DNA from: Singulisphaera sp.
GTDB taxonomy: Bacteria; Planctomycetota; Planctomycetia; Isosphaerales; Isosphaeraceae
Direction: 5' to 3'
NCBI GenBank assembly: GCA_027451445.1
Contig: DAIDJG010000136.1
Coordinates: 19,966 to 83,965 of the forward strand
Length of the DNA stretch: 64,000 nt
Each line of letters begins with the position of its first letter. Position 1 is the first letter of the stretch. Shown here piece after piece: positions 8,011 through 16,911 of the stretch. The position numbers and the translations under genes were made by a program. The notes below the pieces were generated by a model that was not told the origin of the DNA, did not search any database, and saw only the letters and a list, made by a program, of their open reading frames with translations.

Positions 8011-8205
8011 AATACCGTTCAAATAGCCGTAAACCTTGCGAACACAGGAACATAAATGCTCCCTCCCCCCTTGTGGGGGAGGGCCGGGGTGGGGGGGGTC
8101 GCATTACCTATGGCCGTTCGCCCCCCCCACCCCAACCCTCCCCCACAAGGGGGGAGGGAGCTAAATCCTTCGTCTGCTTGGGCTTAGCCCTATTTGAACG
8201 GTATT
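8011..8205. repeat. Nested palindromic (MITE-like) element between convergent genes
   Basis: Outer arms are a perfect 16-base inverted repeat: AATACCGTTCAAATAG at 8011-8026 and its complement at 8190-8205. Inside are two 41-base G/C-rich arms (8058-8098 and 8121-8161) that are inverted copies with only two mismatches, around a 22-base loop. Each inner arm is itself a small palindrome (CCCTCCCCC / GGGGGAGGG). The whole could fold as a cloverleaf or a long hairpin. It carries no gene. It lies between the 3' ends of the Wzc-like gene and purB, where it could act as a two-way terminator. The flanks 7853-8010 and 8206-8357 show nothing else. Confidence 0.85.
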
Positions 8206-8357
8206 GAGTTTACGCCCGGGTCGCGCGCATCGGACTGCGAGTTCCCACTGCGGAACGCGGAAACCTATTACTCCCCCGTTTGGAAAGCATTGGTATCTAC
8301 ACAGTGTTTTTTGCCGCCAAGCGATCGGCTATCGCCTTTGTTTAACCCCGCGGCCAC

Positions 8358-9788
8358 TCACACGTCTACGTCGCGGCGCTGCGCAAGCTGATCGGGATGC
8401 CGTCGGCGGATCGGCTCAACCTCTTCGGCGAGAAAGTGGACCACCTGTTCCGCTGAACGTCCCGTGAAGTCCGCAGGGTTGAGAACGCCCTCGTAATCGA
8501 CTCGGGGAAACGCAGGATCGTTCCGGAGCCGATCGAGAAGGTCATTGTCAGGGCTCCCCTGCTTCACGCGCAACGCGGCGGCCTGGGAATGGACCCGGAT
8601 CTGCTCGTGGATCGTTTGTCGATCGCCGCCTGCCTGGACACCAGCCATGATCAGGTTTTCGGTCGCCATGAACGGGAGTTCCTGCTCGACATGACGGCCG
8701 ATCACAGCGGGATAGACAACCAGTCCGGGCACCACGTTCAAATAGAGGTTGAGTAACGCGTCGACCGCGAGAAACGCCTGCGGCAAGACCATCCGTCGGA
8801 CCGCGCTGTCGTCGAGAGTCCGTTCGAGCCATTGCGTGGCGGCGGTTTGGCTCGCCGCAGCGGGAAGAGCCATCGCGAACCGGGCAATCGAACAGAGCCG
8901 CTCGGCCCGCATGGGGTTACGCTTGTAGGCCATCGCCGAGGAGCCGATCTGTTCGGCCTCGAAGGGTTCCTCAATCTCTCGTTCGTGCGCAAGCAGTCGG
9001 AGGTCCGAACCGAATCGATGTGCGCTCTCCGCGAACCCGGATAGGCACGCCAATACCTGCGAGTCGATCTTCCTCGTATACGTCTGGCCCGACACGGTGT
9101 AGGTTTGCTCGAACCCAAACGCCCGGGCCACGGCCCGGTCGAGTGCGTCGACCTTGGCGTGGTCGCCGTCAAACAGGGCGAGGAAGCTCGCCTGGGTACC
9201 GGTCGTTCCCTTCACCCCGAGGAACCTTAGAGTCTCGAGGCGCCTTTCGATCTCGTGGTAATCGAGGATCAGCTCATAGCACCAGAGCGTGGCCCGTTTG
9301 CCGACGGTGACGAGCTGGGCCGGCTGAAAGTGGGTATAGCCCAGGCAGGGCAAATCCTTCCAGCGCAGGGCAAATGTCCCGAGTGCATCAATGGCACCGA
9401 CCAGTCGGTCGCGCACCATGCGCAAGGCGTCCCGCATGAGGATGAGGTCGGTGTTGTCCGTCACGTAGCAGCTCGTCGCTCCCAGGTGAATGATCGGACG
9501 GGCGACTGGAGCGACATCACCGAGCGTGTGGACGTGCGCCATCACGTCGTGCCGGAGCCGCTTCTCGTGGTCGCGAGCGGCCTTGAAGTCGATGTCGTCG
9601 ACGTGGGCGCGCAACTCGCCAATCTGCTCGTCAGAAATCTTCAACCCGAGATCACGCTCGGCCACCGCCAGCGCGACCCAGAGCCGCCGCCAGGTGGAAA
9701 ACTTCCGCTGCGACGACCAAAGCTCGGCCATCTCCCGACTCGCGTAACGCGCGACGAGCGGATTCTGATAGACAAGGTGTTCACTCAT
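8358..9788 (-). CDS. purB: Adenylosuccinate lyase
   Basis: About 476 residues from the ATG at 9788 (an upstream in-frame ATG at 9830 would add 14 residues with no homology-like character). Purine pathway enzyme: it splits SAICAR and adenylosuccinate, releasing fumarate. Fumarase/aspartase superfamily features: '[15 protein letters not shown]' near residue 85, '[10 protein letters not shown]' near 195 and the signature loop '[17 protein letters not shown]' near 281, which bears the catalytic Ser. Length and the pattern '[14 protein letters not shown]' at the N-terminus fit the bacterial/eukaryote-like PurB group. It is probably transcribed alone or after gdhA, whose stop is 84 bases upstream. 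No strong ribosome site precedes either start. Confidence 0.93.
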   Translation of the reverse strand: MSEHLVYQNPLVARYASREMAELWSSQRKFSTWRRLWVALAVAERDLGLKISDEQIGELRAHVDDIDFKAARDHEKRLRHDVMAHVHTLGDVAPVARPIIHLGATSCYVTDNTDLILMRDALRMVRDRLVGAIDALGTFALRWKDLPCLGYTHFQPAQLVTVGKRATLWCYELILDYHEIERRLETLRFLGVKGTTGTQASFLALFDGDHAKVDALDRAVARAFGFEQTYTVSGQTYTRKIDSQVLACLSGFAESAHRFGSDLRLLAHEREIEEPFEAEQIGSSAMAYKRNPMRAERLCSIARFAMALPAAASQTAATQWLERTLDDSAVRRMVLPQAFLAVDALLNLYLNVVPGLVVYPAVIGRHVEQELPFMATENLIMAGVQAGGDRQTIHEQIRVHSQAAALRVKQGSPDNDLLDRLRNDPAFPRVDYEGVLNPADFTGRSAEQVVHFLAEEVEPIRRRHPDQLAQRRDVDV

Positions 9789-9872
9789 GATGCTCTGGAG
9801 ATTCCGCTCAAGGGGCTTGCGGGGGAACAACGGATGCTGGGTCGACGACTGGAGATTTCGTAGGAGGCTTAA

Positions 9873-11102
9873 CTACATACCGCCCAGAACGCGTGCCCGC
9901 CCAACTCGGGAGATCCCGATCATGAATGCCGCGGTGCGCATCGAGATCCCTTTGCGCTGGGCGAGCTCGTACATCTTGTCGAAGCTCTGAACGAGCTTGG
10001 TCTCTTCCTCACGCTGAACTTGCTCGAGCGTCCAGCGGAAGTGCTGAAGGTTCTGGACCCATTCGAAATAACTGACGATCACGCCGCCGGCGTTGGCGAG
10101 GATATCAGGGACGACGGGAATCTCGCGTGCATTGAAGACGGCGTCGGCATCGGGCCACGTCGGGCCGTTCGCACCTTCGATAACCAGCTTCGCCTGAACC
10201 GCCTTTGCCATCGCCGCGTCGAACACGCCGCCGAGCGCAGCGGGGATGAGGACATCGACGGGCATCGTCAAAAGTTGCTCGTTGGTGCTGGCATCGCCGC
10301 CGTTGAACCCAACCACTTTCCGGTTGACCGCCACGTGCTTGTCGAGCGCGGGGATGTCGATGCCCTCGGGGTTTGTGATGGCCCCGTACGCGTCGGAGAC
10401 CGCCAGGATCTTGCCTCCTTGCTGATGGAGGAACCGGGCGGTATTGCTGCCAACGTTGCCGTAACCTTGAATGGCGAAGGTTGTCCCTCGAATCACTTTT
10501 TGCTGACGGGCGAGCATTTCCCGCGTGACGATCGCAATCCCGTACCCCGTCGCGGCCTCGCGTCCGGCGGATCCGTGGAAATCGACGGGCTTGCCGGTGA
10601 CGCAGGCAGGGTGAAACCCGTGATACTTCGTGTATTCGTTCATGATCCAGGCCATGACCTGGCCGTCGGTGCCGACATCGGGGGCGGGAATATCCTTGTC
10701 CGGGCCGATGAAGTCGTGGATCTGCTGGACGAATTTTCGGGTAAGCCGCTCCAGCTCTCCACGCGAGAGCTTGTTGGGATCGCAGTTCATGCCCCCTTTG
10801 CCCCCACCGAAGGGCAGATCGACGACCGCGGTCTTCCAGGTCATGAGACTTGCCAGAGACCGCGCCTCGTCGCTATCGACGTGGGGATGGTAGCGCAGGC
10901 CGCCCTTGAATGGTCCGCGAGCGTTGTCGTGCTGGATGCGATAGCCGATGAAGTTGCCAATCTGGCCCGAGTCGAGCTCGATGGCGACTTCCACCCGCAG
11001 CTCGCGATCGGCCGTGATCATGAGCGTGCGCATGTTGTCCGTGAGGTCGAGCTGCTTGGCCGCCTGGTCAAAATAGAAGTTTGTCGCCTCAAAGGCTTGC
11101 AT
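9873..11102 (-). CDS. Glu/Leu/Phe/Val dehydrogenase (glutamate dehydrogenase)
   Basis: 409 residues, the length of NAD-type hexameric glutamate dehydrogenases. Signature segments: 'GPFKGGLRYHP' (substrate Lys) near 65-75, 'LPFGGGKGGMNCDP' with the catalytic Lys near 100-110, 'PAPDVGTDGQVMAWIMNEY' near 140-160, and the Rossmann motif 'IQGYGNVGSN' near 210-220. It interconverts glutamate and 2-oxoglutarate. The substrate could in principle be another amino acid of the same family, but the residues resemble glutamate enzymes. It sits upstream of purB on the same strand; the opposite neighbour is divergent across a 181-base gap. Confidence 0.93.
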   Translation of the reverse strand: MQAFEATNFYFDQAAKQLDLTDNMRTLMITADRELRVEVAIELDSGQIGNFIGYRIQHDNARGPFKGGLRYHPHVDSDEARSLASLMTWKTAVVDLPFGGGKGGMNCDPNKLSRGELERLTRKFVQQIHDFIGPDKDIPAPDVGTDGQVMAWIMNEYTKYHGFHPACVTGKPVDFHGSAGREAATGYGIAIVTREMLARQQKVIRGTTFAIQGYGNVGSNTARFLHQQGGKILAVSDAYGAITNPEGIDIPALDKHVAVNRKVVGFNGGDASTNEQLLTMPVDVLIPAALGGVFDAAMAKAVQAKLVIEGANGPTWPDADAVFNAREIPVVPDILANAGGVIVSYFEWVQNLQHFRWTLEQVQREEETKLVQSFDKMYELAQRKGISMRTAAFMIGISRVGRARVLGGM

Positions 11103-11283
11103 CGGAGAGGCATTCCAAGGTTAATGGGAGCAAAGCGGTTCCGGCAAATTCTCGATCGTACCGGACCCACCTTACCCGCCGCAATGGTTCTGGAGAGGAT
11201 GGAGGCCGAGGCCGTGCGACCCATCGGACCGGCGAAAGCGCCGAGTTCGAGGTCGCGGCCTCAGGAACTCCGTCGACCTAACG

Positions 11284-12057
11284 ATGACAATGCGTCCCTG
11301 GGTCCTGGCCGACGTGAATTACGGCCACGTGAAGTCCAACTCCCCTTATGAAGTCGCAGTTTTGCCGCTGGGGGCGACCGAACCTCACAACCTCCATCTC
11401 CCTTATGGTACGGATACGTTCCAGGTCGAGTTGATCGGCCAGCGTGCGTGTGCGCTCGCCCACGAAAAGGGGGGGCGGGTCCTGCTCTTGCCCGCGATTC
11501 CGTACGGGACCGAAACGAACCAGATGCGTTTCCCCCTGGCGATGAACCTGAACCCGTCGACGCTCGCACAGATCATCAAGGATTTGGTGGCGTCGTTGGC
11601 GGCGCACGGCGTGCGCAAGTGCGTCTTGCTGAACGGCCACGGCGGCAACGACCTCAAGTGGGTTCTGCGCGAGTTGCATACCACGACCCCGGTTCAGCTC
11701 TTTCTTTGCCACTGGTACAAGGTCGCGGCCGACCAGTACGCGAAAATCTTTCAGGACGCGGGCGACCACGCCGGCGAGATGGAAACGAGCATGGGCCTGG
11801 CCCATTTTCCCGAGCTCGTCAGGATGGAGCAGGCCGACGCCGGAAGCATGGCCCCGACGCGTTTTAACGCATTGAACCGGGGCTGGGTGGAGATCACGCG
11901 TCCCTGGCACCTCCTCACCACGAATTCGGGAGCCGGCGACCCTCGTCCCGCAACGGCGGCGAAAGGCCACGTCCTGACGGAGCTCGTCGTCGCACGCCTG
12001 GGCGCGTTTCTGGTCGAATTGGCGAAGAGTCCGCTGGATGACAAGTTTCCCTATTAG
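11284..12057 (+). CDS. Creatininase-family amidohydrolase
   Basis: 257 residues. The metal-site pattern of the creatininase family is visible: 'LPLGATEPHNLHLPYGTDT' (Glu33, His38, Asp44) and 'LLNGHGGN' near 118. A later Glu-containing 'GDHAGEMETSMGL' segment supplies another ligand position. The family hydrolyses cyclic or linear amides (creatinine, formamidopyrimidine and mycofactocin-type substrates); the substrate here cannot be decided. No mycofactocin or creatine genes are near. It is 23 bases upstream of the SCO1-like gene on the same strand and may be cotranscribed. Confidence 0.85.
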   Translation: MTMRPWVLADVNYGHVKSNSPYEVAVLPLGATEPHNLHLPYGTDTFQVELIGQRACALAHEKGGRVLLLPAIPYGTETNQMRFPLAMNLNPSTLAQIIKDLVASLAAHGVRKCVLLNGHGGNDLKWVLRELHTTTPVQLFLCHWYKVAADQYAKIFQDAGDHAGEMETSMGLAHFPELVRMEQADAGSMAPTRFNALNRGWVEITRPWHLLTTNSGAGDPRPATAAKGHVLTELVVARLGAFLVELAKSPLDDKFPY

Positions 12058-12080
12058 GCTCGAGCCCAGGGTCCTCTCCG

Positions 12081-13010
12081 ATGCGTTGGCTACGAATCGT
12101 CCTGGGACTCTGTCCCCTGCTCGCACTTTCGCTCTCGGGCTGTGGGCGCAAGGCGGCGCAGCAAAGCGTGCCTGCTCCCGCAGTCGCGAAACCACCTGCC
12201 GACGTCGCGAAGACATACCGCTTCACCGGCACGGTCCGCTCGGTCGACAAGGATCAAAGCACCGTCACAATCCGGCATGATGAGATTCCCGGATTCATGA
12301 GCGCGATGACCATGCCTTTCCGGGTCAAGAATCGCGAGCTGCTTGACGACGTCCATCCAGACGACGAAGTCGAAGGCACGCTGCGAGTTTCCGACACAGC
12401 GTCCGAATTGACGGCCCTCGACGTAACCCGTCCCGCTCCACCGAAATCGTTGAAACTGAAGATGACCGGTGCGGGACCCGTTCTCGAAACTCCGCCCAAG
12501 CTCACAGAGGTCGGTGAAGTCGTCCCCGACTTTTTGATGACGACCCAGGACGGGAAGGCTCTGAAGCTCTCGGACCTTCGGGGTAAGGTGGTCGTTCTCA
12601 CGTTCATCTACACGCGCTGCCCGCTACCGGATTTCTGTCCGCTGATGGACCGGAAGTTTGCCGACCTCGAGGGACGCATCAGCGCGTTCCCAGAACGCGC
12701 GGAGCACGTTCGGCTGCTTTCCGTCAGCTTCGATCCGGAGCACGACACCCCCGAAGTGCTTCGCCAGCACGCCGAGGTGCAGGGGGCGAAGCCTCCGCTC
12801 TGGACGTTTGCCGTCGCATCTCATGCCGAGTTGAGCAAGGTCGCAAGCGCCATCGGCCTCACGTACGGACCGTCCAAGGACGAGGTGATTCACAACCTCG
12901 TTACGGTAGTGATTGACCCCGAGGGAAAGCTTGTCGACCGCGAATCAGGGAAATCATGGAAGACGGCCGATCTGCTCAAGGAGATCTACCGGGTCGTTCC
13001 AAGGCGTTGA
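12081..13010 (+). CDS. CusF-SCO1 fusion lipoprotein (copper delivery/redox)
   Basis: 309 residues. A lipoprotein signal ends at 'LSLSGCG' (Cys about 21). Next is a CusF-like copper-binding domain (about 50-115) with the Met-rich strand 'IPGFMSAMTMPF'. A thioredoxin-fold SCO1/SenC domain (about 150-305) follows: 'LRGKVVVLTFIYTRCPLPDFCPLM' has the Cys pair in a CPLPDFCP arrangement (five residues between the cysteines rather than three), and a C-terminal His in 'VIHNLVTVVI' completes the copper site. Role by family: periplasmic copper chaperone or thiol oxidoreductase for cytochrome oxidase CuA. No oxidase genes are in the window. The two copper modules on one lipid-anchored chain imply copper hand-over within the protein. 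Confidence 0.88.
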   Translation: MRWLRIVLGLCPLLALSLSGCGRKAAQQSVPAPAVAKPPADVAKTYRFTGTVRSVDKDQSTVTIRHDEIPGFMSAMTMPFRVKNRELLDDVHPDDEVEGTLRVSDTASELTALDVTRPAPPKSLKLKMTGAGPVLETPPKLTEVGEVVPDFLMTTQDGKALKLSDLRGKVVVLTFIYTRCPLPDFCPLMDRKFADLEGRISAFPERAEHVRLLSVSFDPEHDTPEVLRQHAEVQGAKPPLWTFAVASHAELSKVASAIGLTYGPSKDEVIHNLVTVVIDPEGKLVDRESGKSWKTADLLKEIYRVVPRR

Positions 13011-13035
13011 TACGCGCCGGTCGAACCCTCGACGA

Positions 13036-13743
13036 TCAGGGATTAATGTTGGAGTTGCCGAGGATGAAATTCACCCCAACCGTGTAGATCTGGGCCACGA
13101 TTTTGACAATCGCCTTCCCCTGGCTGATCACACCAGGTGAGTGTTTGCCATTGGGGATGTATTTGATCGCCATGGCCCCTTCGGCAAACGATTCAACATA
13201 TGCACCAGCGCTAATATTAATATCGGTCGAGACGGAGAGGCTGTTCGGCCGGCCCGCGTGGTCGACGTTCTGCTGCGGTGCGGTCAGGTCGAACCCGAGC
13301 ACCGAGTTGGAGTTCAAGTTGCGGTCGAAAATCGCGCTCACCCCGCCGATTGGCAGCGCAGGATCCTTGGGAGTGACGATCTGCAATTGAATATCACCAT
13401 GCAGCATCTGATTCGCGCTACCCGCAGCCTTGATTTTGACCTGTTGCGCCTCGCTACTGAACTGACCGGGGCCAATTGTGTACGTGCCCGTGAAGGTGGC
13501 GACATACTTCTCGCGCTTCAGTTCTCGAGGATTCGGTGTGCCGGTTGGCGTCAGGGCGAGGTTCGTCCCCGGCGGGGAGCCCTGGTTGGAAGGGATCGCC
13601 ACGGACGTATCGGACAGCGGGTAGTGCACGTGCGAACTTGCCGACGAATTGCTCGCCATCAGCGCGATGATCGCAGAAGGAAGCGAGCGTGCTTCGACCA
13701 GTTCGAATGCCGGCCGGACCTGGAAACGACTCCGTGAATCCAT
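13036..13743 (-). CDS. Small exported protein with planctomycete 'LE.R.L.S' motif
   Basis: About 235 residues from the ATG at 13743; a farther ATG at 13800 adds 19 residues without clear merit. The N-terminus reads 'MDSRSRFQVRPAFELVEARSLPSA', a form of the 'LE.LE.R.LLS' motif found just after the start in many planctomycete extracellular proteins, where it replaces a classical signal. The rest is beta-rich (Gly, Ser, Asn, Val) with 'KYVATFTGTYTIGPGQFSSEAQQVKIKAAGSANQ' and resembles a single beta-sandwich domain. There is no catalytic motif and I do not recognise the family. It converges with the SCO1-like gene across 25 bases and lies upstream of the TolC-family gene on the same strand. Most of these motif proteins are much larger. 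Confidence 0.65.
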   Translation of the reverse strand: MDSRSRFQVRPAFELVEARSLPSAIIALMASNSSASSHVHYPLSDTSVAIPSNQGSPPGTNLALTPTGTPNPRELKREKYVATFTGTYTIGPGQFSSEAQQVKIKAAGSANQMLHGDIQLQIVTPKDPALPIGGVSAIFDRNLNSNSVLGFDLTAPQQNVDHAGRPNSLSVSTDINISAGAYVESFAEGAMAIKYIPNGKHSPGVISQGKAIVKIVAQIYTVGVNFILGNSNINP

Positions 13744-13836
13744 TCGCTCCTCCCAGACGATCGAGGATTCCCCGCGTTGAACACGTAGCAACGAGTGCAT
13801 CGGCCTGTATTCGTCCGTCGCACCTTATGGGCGGCC

Positions 13837-15447
13837 TTAGGGGAGCATCCGCTGTCCCAAGGCTGTGTTGAGACTCAGCATGGACTTTCGATGCCGGACC
13901 ACCGTGTCGAGGTACTGTTTCGCCGTATCGTTGTACGCTCGCTGGGCATCAAGATACGTAAGCTGGTTGACTTCACCGCCAACGTAGAGCCGGTAGCTGT
14001 CATTGCGCGCCAACCTCGCGTTCGGCTCGACCGTTTGTCGAATCCTGCGGACCATCTCTTTGGTGATGTCGTACTCATGGAACGCCTGCTGAACGTCGGT
14101 AATCACCTGGCGCTCAAGGGTTTCGACCTCGAGCCGCGATTGCGTCACGTTCAACTTCGCACGCTCGATGCCACCCTGGTTACGATTGTAGACCGGCAGC
14201 GGCACGGTCACGCCAAGTGCCCAGGAAATCGGACTCTTCAGCCCATAAGGCTGATTGTTCTGGAAGGTATAGGGCTGATAGAGGACATAGACGTCGGTAA
14301 ACCGATTGGCCTTTTGCAGGCGGACATTCGCTTCAGCGCTTTGCACACCCAGACGAAACGAGACGACATCGGGCCGCACCGCAAGGGCCGTTTGAACCAG
14401 CTCCTCCATCGGTGGCACAGCCGGGACTTCAACGCGGATTGAGCCGCGGACTTCGAGCGATTCGGATTCCTCGGGTGTCATGTTGAGGAGGGTTCCAAGC
14501 ACCCGCTTCGTCTTCCGGAGATTCTCCTCCGCGTCGAGCAGCCCCACCTCGGCTTCGGACAATCGCACGTTGGCTCGACCCACATCGGCCCTCGTCGCTT
14601 GCTCACGTTCGTAGAGCAGTCGCGTCACTTCCACGAACTTCTTCATGCCTTCGACACTCGTCCTGGCAAACCGGACTGTCTGTCGTGCGCCCAGAACATC
14701 CGTGTATGCCCCGTAGACGTCGTCGATCCGGTTTCGGACGGCATCCTGGTACTGGGCCTCGATAACGCGCTTCGCCGTTGAAGCGTAATTGGTCCGCGCC
14801 TGGCGTTTGCGTGAGAGGTCGAAGGGGTAAGAGATATTCACGTCGTACTGGGTCGGGCCGCCTGGACTCGAGCGGTTGAACTTTCCGTAAGGGATCAACT
14901 GGCTGTCAGCATAGAAGACCGGGTTCGCCCGCAGATTTGCGTTGAGGATGTCGGCCTCGGCCTGGGGGATCTCCAGGAACTTCGACCGGAGGTCGAGATT
15001 CTCGTGGACCACACGATCGATCGCCTGGTCGAGGGTCAAACCGTCCTTCGGCCCCTCGTCGTCTTTGTCGGTGATCTCAAACGATCCGTATCGTTCGCCG
15101 ACGGGCGCGGGCTGCGGCTGGGGCGCGCGGTAGCCCATGCCAGTCGCGTTTCCGCCTTCGCCTGCGGCCGGAGTCGAGATCGCGCTCGGTGCCCGCGTGG
15201 TTGCCGTGCCCAGGCGTCCGCTGATAATACCCGATGCTGGTTGCGCCAGCGCGCTGCCGCCGGAGCCAGGCGTCGTTCCCAATGTGTTCGCGCCGGAGCC
15301 GGGCGCTGGACCAAGCGACGAACTCCCACCGCCGGGACTCGCGGGTAGCCCAGTATCAATCGTTGTCGCTTGACCCATTACCCTGCGTGGCGTCAAGATG
15401 CCCACGCAGGCGAGAATCAGGAGGAGAATCGAGGTTCGAAAGACCAT
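13837..15447 (-). CDS. TolC-family outer membrane efflux protein
   Basis: 536 residues from the ATG at 15447, which begins a clear signal peptide 'MVFRTSILLLILACVGIL...'; the longer frame to 15567 lacks one. After a Gly/Ser/Pro-rich linker (about 25-110) come two OEP-type repeats: 'LTLDQAIDRVVHENLDLRSKFLEIPQAEADILNANLRANP' and later 'PPMEELVQTALAVRPDVVSFRLGVQSAEANVRLQKANRFTD'. Long alpha-helical coiled-coil segments follow, as in TolC/CusC trimers. It forms an outer-membrane channel for a tripartite pump. No adaptor or pump gene is adjacent; the CusF-SCO1 gene nearby makes metal efflux possible but unproven. Confidence 0.88.
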   Translation of the reverse strand: MVFRTSILLLILACVGILTPRRVMGQATTIDTGLPASPGGGSSSLGPAPGSGANTLGTTPGSGGSALAQPASGIISGRLGTATTRAPSAISTPAAGEGGNATGMGYRAPQPQPAPVGERYGSFEITDKDDEGPKDGLTLDQAIDRVVHENLDLRSKFLEIPQAEADILNANLRANPVFYADSQLIPYGKFNRSSPGGPTQYDVNISYPFDLSRKRQARTNYASTAKRVIEAQYQDAVRNRIDDVYGAYTDVLGARQTVRFARTSVEGMKKFVEVTRLLYEREQATRADVGRANVRLSEAEVGLLDAEENLRKTKRVLGTLLNMTPEESESLEVRGSIRVEVPAVPPMEELVQTALAVRPDVVSFRLGVQSAEANVRLQKANRFTDVYVLYQPYTFQNNQPYGLKSPISWALGVTVPLPVYNRNQGGIERAKLNVTQSRLEVETLERQVITDVQQAFHEYDITKEMVRRIRQTVEPNARLARNDSYRLYVGGEVNQLTYLDAQRAYNDTAKQYLDTVVRHRKSMLSLNTALGQRMLP

Positions 15448-15671
15448 TGGCCGCAGCCCTCCTTGGCGCGGAGCCGTTGTCGAGACGGGTGCACTGTCCC
15501 TATCCGCCTCGCACGCGGCATCGGAGCATCCTTGGTGTCCTTCTATCGTCCTTACCCATAACTCCACGTTAAACAGTTCTTACCGATTCTCCCCCAACAC
15601 CGTTTAACCCGCAGACAGGGTAGAGCCGGCATAATCCGAAGAGTCAAGCGAACCCGTTCGAGGAGCTTGAA

Positions 15672-16883
15672 ATGTCCACCAACACGGAATGTCGCGGAAC
15701 AAGGCCTCAATCTCAGGATACGGGAGCTGCGAACACGGTAACTGCGGCGACTCGGCGGCAGTTCCTGGGAGCGGCCAGCTCCGCCGCGATCGGCACGGCG
15801 CTGGCTGGCGCCGGCTCCCTGTTTGCTCACAATGGCTCAGACGATCGCGCGGTCATCCTCATCCTCTGCACGGGCGGACCGAGCCAGTTCGAAACGTGGG
15901 ACCCCAAGCCCGACGCTCCGTCGGAGATTCGCGGACCGTTCCGCTCGATCGCTACCGCCGTGCCTGGGATTCGTATCACCGAGCATCTGCCGAGGATCGC
16001 GCTCAGGATGGGCCGAATCGCCTTGTTGCGATCGTTGCACCACGACGCCTTGCCCATCCACGAGACCGGGCACCAATTGCTCCAGACGGGGCGTCTGAGC
16101 TGCGGTGGAAGGGAATATCCCCACGCGGGTGCGGTGGTTTCCCGGCTGCTTGGGGCAAAAACCCAAACGGATCCCTTTGTGATCCTCCCGGCCCCAGCGG
16201 GTAATCTGGGGATGGGCGTCTCGCGCGGTCAGACCGCGGGAATGCTCGGGCCACGGTTCGCACCGAGGGTGCCGAGGGCTCAGATCGCCGATGGATCGGC
16301 GTATGATCTCCGATCGGAGCCGCTTCAAATCCGTGAGTCGTATGGGAACACGCCGTTCGGCCGAGACTGTCTCACCGCCCGCAGGCTCATCGAAGCCGGG
16401 TCGCGCTTCGTGACGATCAACATGTTCGAAACGGTCTTCAATCGAGTTTCGTGGGACTGCCATGGCACGCCGCCGTTCAGCACTCTGAACGACTACGCGC
16501 GAGAGCTTCTTCCGACGTTTGACCGGGCTTTCTCCGGTCTCCTGGACGACCTCGCGCAGAGAGGAAGGCTCGATTCGACCCTCGTCGTAGCCACGGGTGA
16601 ATTCGGCCGCACGCCCCACCTGAACGCCTCGGGAGGCCGCGATCACTGGCCCTCGGTCTGGAGCGCGGTCGTTGCCGGCGGGGGAGTCGCCGGAGGGCAG
16701 ATCATCGGCGCCAGCGACGCCCATGGCGCCCACCCCGCGGACCGGCCGATCACTCCGCAAGAGCTCCTCGCCACGATGTATCGGAGCCTCGGACTCAATC
16801 CGTCCGCGACCATTGAACTTTCGGAGAGCGAACTCCACCCGATTGCCGCAGGTCAGCCGCCGATCGAAGAGCTCTTTGCCTGA
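15672..16883 (+). CDS. DUF1501 protein with Tat signal
   Basis: 403 residues. The N-terminus has a twin-arginine signal 'TRRQFLGAASSAAIGTALAGAGSLFA' (Arg28-Arg29). The body is DUF1501, an alkaline-phosphatase-superfamily-like fold: 'VILILCTGGPSQFETWDPKPDAP' near 60, 'LLRSLHHDALPIHETGHQLL' near 115, 'VTINMFETVFNRVSWDCHG' near 250 and 'VVATGEFGRTPHLNASGGRDHWP' near 305. Planctomycetes have many copies, usually paired with DUF1549/DUF1553 cytochromes; here the convergent neighbour is a cytochrome-WD40 protein instead. The enzymatic role of the family is not established; sulfatase-like or hydrolase activity is a guess. ATG at 15672 preceded by GAGGAGC. Confidence 0.9.
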   Translation: MSTNTECRGTRPQSQDTGAANTVTAATRRQFLGAASSAAIGTALAGAGSLFAHNGSDDRAVILILCTGGPSQFETWDPKPDAPSEIRGPFRSIATAVPGIRITEHLPRIALRMGRIALLRSLHHDALPIHETGHQLLQTGRLSCGGREYPHAGAVVSRLLGAKTQTDPFVILPAPAGNLGMGVSRGQTAGMLGPRFAPRVPRAQIADGSAYDLRSEPLQIRESYGNTPFGRDCLTARRLIEAGSRFVTINMFETVFNRVSWDCHGTPPFSTLNDYARELLPTFDRAFSGLLDDLAQRGRLDSTLVVATGEFGRTPHLNASGGRDHWPSVWSAVVAGGGVAGGQIIGASDAHGAHPADRPITPQELLATMYRSLGLNPSATIELSESELHPIAAGQPPIEELFA

Positions 16884-16911
16884 CGTTCTTCGATCGGCGC
16901 GACTGCGTTCG

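Noticed and set aside
10020..11351. 443-codon plus-strand frame
   Set aside because: Antisense to glutamate dehydrogenase, which carries all family motifs.
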